Positions 63,501-64,000 of a DNA stretch of 64,000 bases are shown one piece after another. A program made the translations under genes and the position numbers. Positions within the stretch are counted from its first letter, which is position 1. Every line of letters begins with the position of its first letter. The DNA is from Delphinus delphis (Eukaryota; Chordata; Mammalia; Artiodactyla; Delphinidae): NCBI RefSeq assembly GCF_949987515.2, contig NW_027192651.1, positions 4,340,001 to 4,404,000 on the forward strand, given 5' to 3'. Below the pieces are notes generated by a model. The model made no database searches and was not told the origin of the DNA. It was given only the letters and a program-made list of their open reading frames with translations.

Positions 63501-64000
63501 ACTTACAAAGCAATATCACTCAGCAATGAAATCTGTGTCATCAGGCCCTTAGCAGCACAATGAGTGGATTCAGGTATGATGATTCTAACTGAAATAAGTC
63601 ACACAGAAAAAGAAACATCATAAGATATCAGTAATACACGGAATGTAAACTTGGCTACACAGGAACTGAATTACAGAACAGAACAGGGTCTCAAATTTAG
63701 AAAACCAACTTATGCTTGCTTAAGGGTAAAGGTGAGTTGGGGTGCTGCATAAAACCAGAGATTGAAATGAGCACAGATAAAGTTCCTTAAGCCAAATATG
63801 GAATAGACAAGAGCTACTCCTTGCTCAATGAAATGGACTCAACACCCCATATTAAATGCCTAAGAATGTACCTGACTAGTAAGTATCTTAAAACCTATGG
63901 ATTGCTATGTCTCCAAAAGAGAATCAAGCATGTGTACAGGGGCATAAACGCAGCAGTGATAGGATTGGAGAGGTTCGGTGAGCAAATGAAGACCCTTTGA
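60559..64000 (+). repeat. Third, partial and diverged copy of the four-monomer block
   Basis: The sequence matches 40,021 to about 43,462 at an offset of 20,538, sharing rare variants such as GTTCTATATCAC, TCTTTCTCTG-type changes and CTCAATGAAATGG. About ten single differences are visible by eye. It starts at the second monomer of the block and is cut by the window end. The same higher-order unit therefore exists in at least three places. Confidence 0.8.

Larger units (their letters stand above)
35286..64000 (+). repeat. Right satellite array, 18 full monomers plus a partial one
   Basis: The units are in the same orientation as the left array. Monomers start at 35286, 36861, 38441, 40021, 41601, 43181, 44761, 46341, 47921, 49501, 51081, 52661, 54240, 55820, 57400, 58979, 60559 and 62139. 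A partial one begins at 63719 and runs off the window. Lengths are 1,575-1,580, mostly exactly 1,580. Copies are more similar to each other than in the left array and form higher-order blocks. The first monomer (35,286) has several small indels and is the most distinct, as expected for the array edge. Confidence 0.97.

Noticed and set aside
1..64000. CENP-B box in the satellite
   Set aside because: I checked the TTCG and CGGG occurrences in the monomer on both strands. None has the required spacing (for example TTCG and CGGG in TTTTCGTACCCTGGTACTCGGG-type copies are 12 rather than 7 bases apart). No centromere function is claimed.
1..64000. CRISPR array or bacterial mobile system suggested by regular repeats
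   Set aside because: Repeats are contiguous 1.58-kb units with no short repeat and unique spacer pattern, and all recognised elements are mammalian.

Overview
The window looks like mammalian heterochromatin, most likely from a toothed whale and probably an oceanic dolphin. It holds no convincing intact protein-coding gene, tRNA, rRNA or CRISPR array. About 85% is one satellite repeated head to tail on the + strand with a unit of 1,576-1,580 bp. From memory, the 'common cetacean satellite' has a unit of about 1,580 bp in delphinids and about 1,760 bp in other cetaceans; no database search was possible here. L1 3' ends of cetartiodactyl type and decayed retroviral sequence also fit a mammal.

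Layout. 1-25,265 is a left array of 16 full monomers, ending in a 126-bp monomer stub at 25,391. 25,392-30,530 is an interruption: a 5'-truncated L1 3' end, about 1.3 kb of GC-richer sequence I cannot assign (with a 74-bp direct duplication), a heavily mutated class I (gamma-like) endogenous retrovirus remnant with a possible LTR, and another L1 3' fragment. 30,531-34,530 holds old, strongly diverged satellite monomers. From about 34,530 the sequence switches abruptly to the young homogeneous satellite, which runs to the window end as 18 full monomers, the young half of a hybrid monomer and a 282-bp partial one.

The monomer is a composite. Roughly half is the 3' end of an L1 element (end of ORF2 plus 3'UTR, sense on +). 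Nested in it is a 72-bp inverted repeat with no spacer, whose ends (TTGGCCAAAAAG) resemble the terminal inverted repeats of cetartiodactyl mariner MITEs. The remaining roughly 500 bp is unrelated to L1 and unrecognised.

The most informative observation is that the diverged monomers are about 1,745 bp long. They contain about 165 bp absent from every young monomer, including the L1 3' terminus and its A-rich tail. The window thus appears to preserve the ancestral long form beside the shortened form that later spread. The young arrays also show higher-order structure: a 6,320-bp four-monomer block duplicated in tandem without visible differences, plus weaker 3,159-bp and 4,739-bp periodicities.
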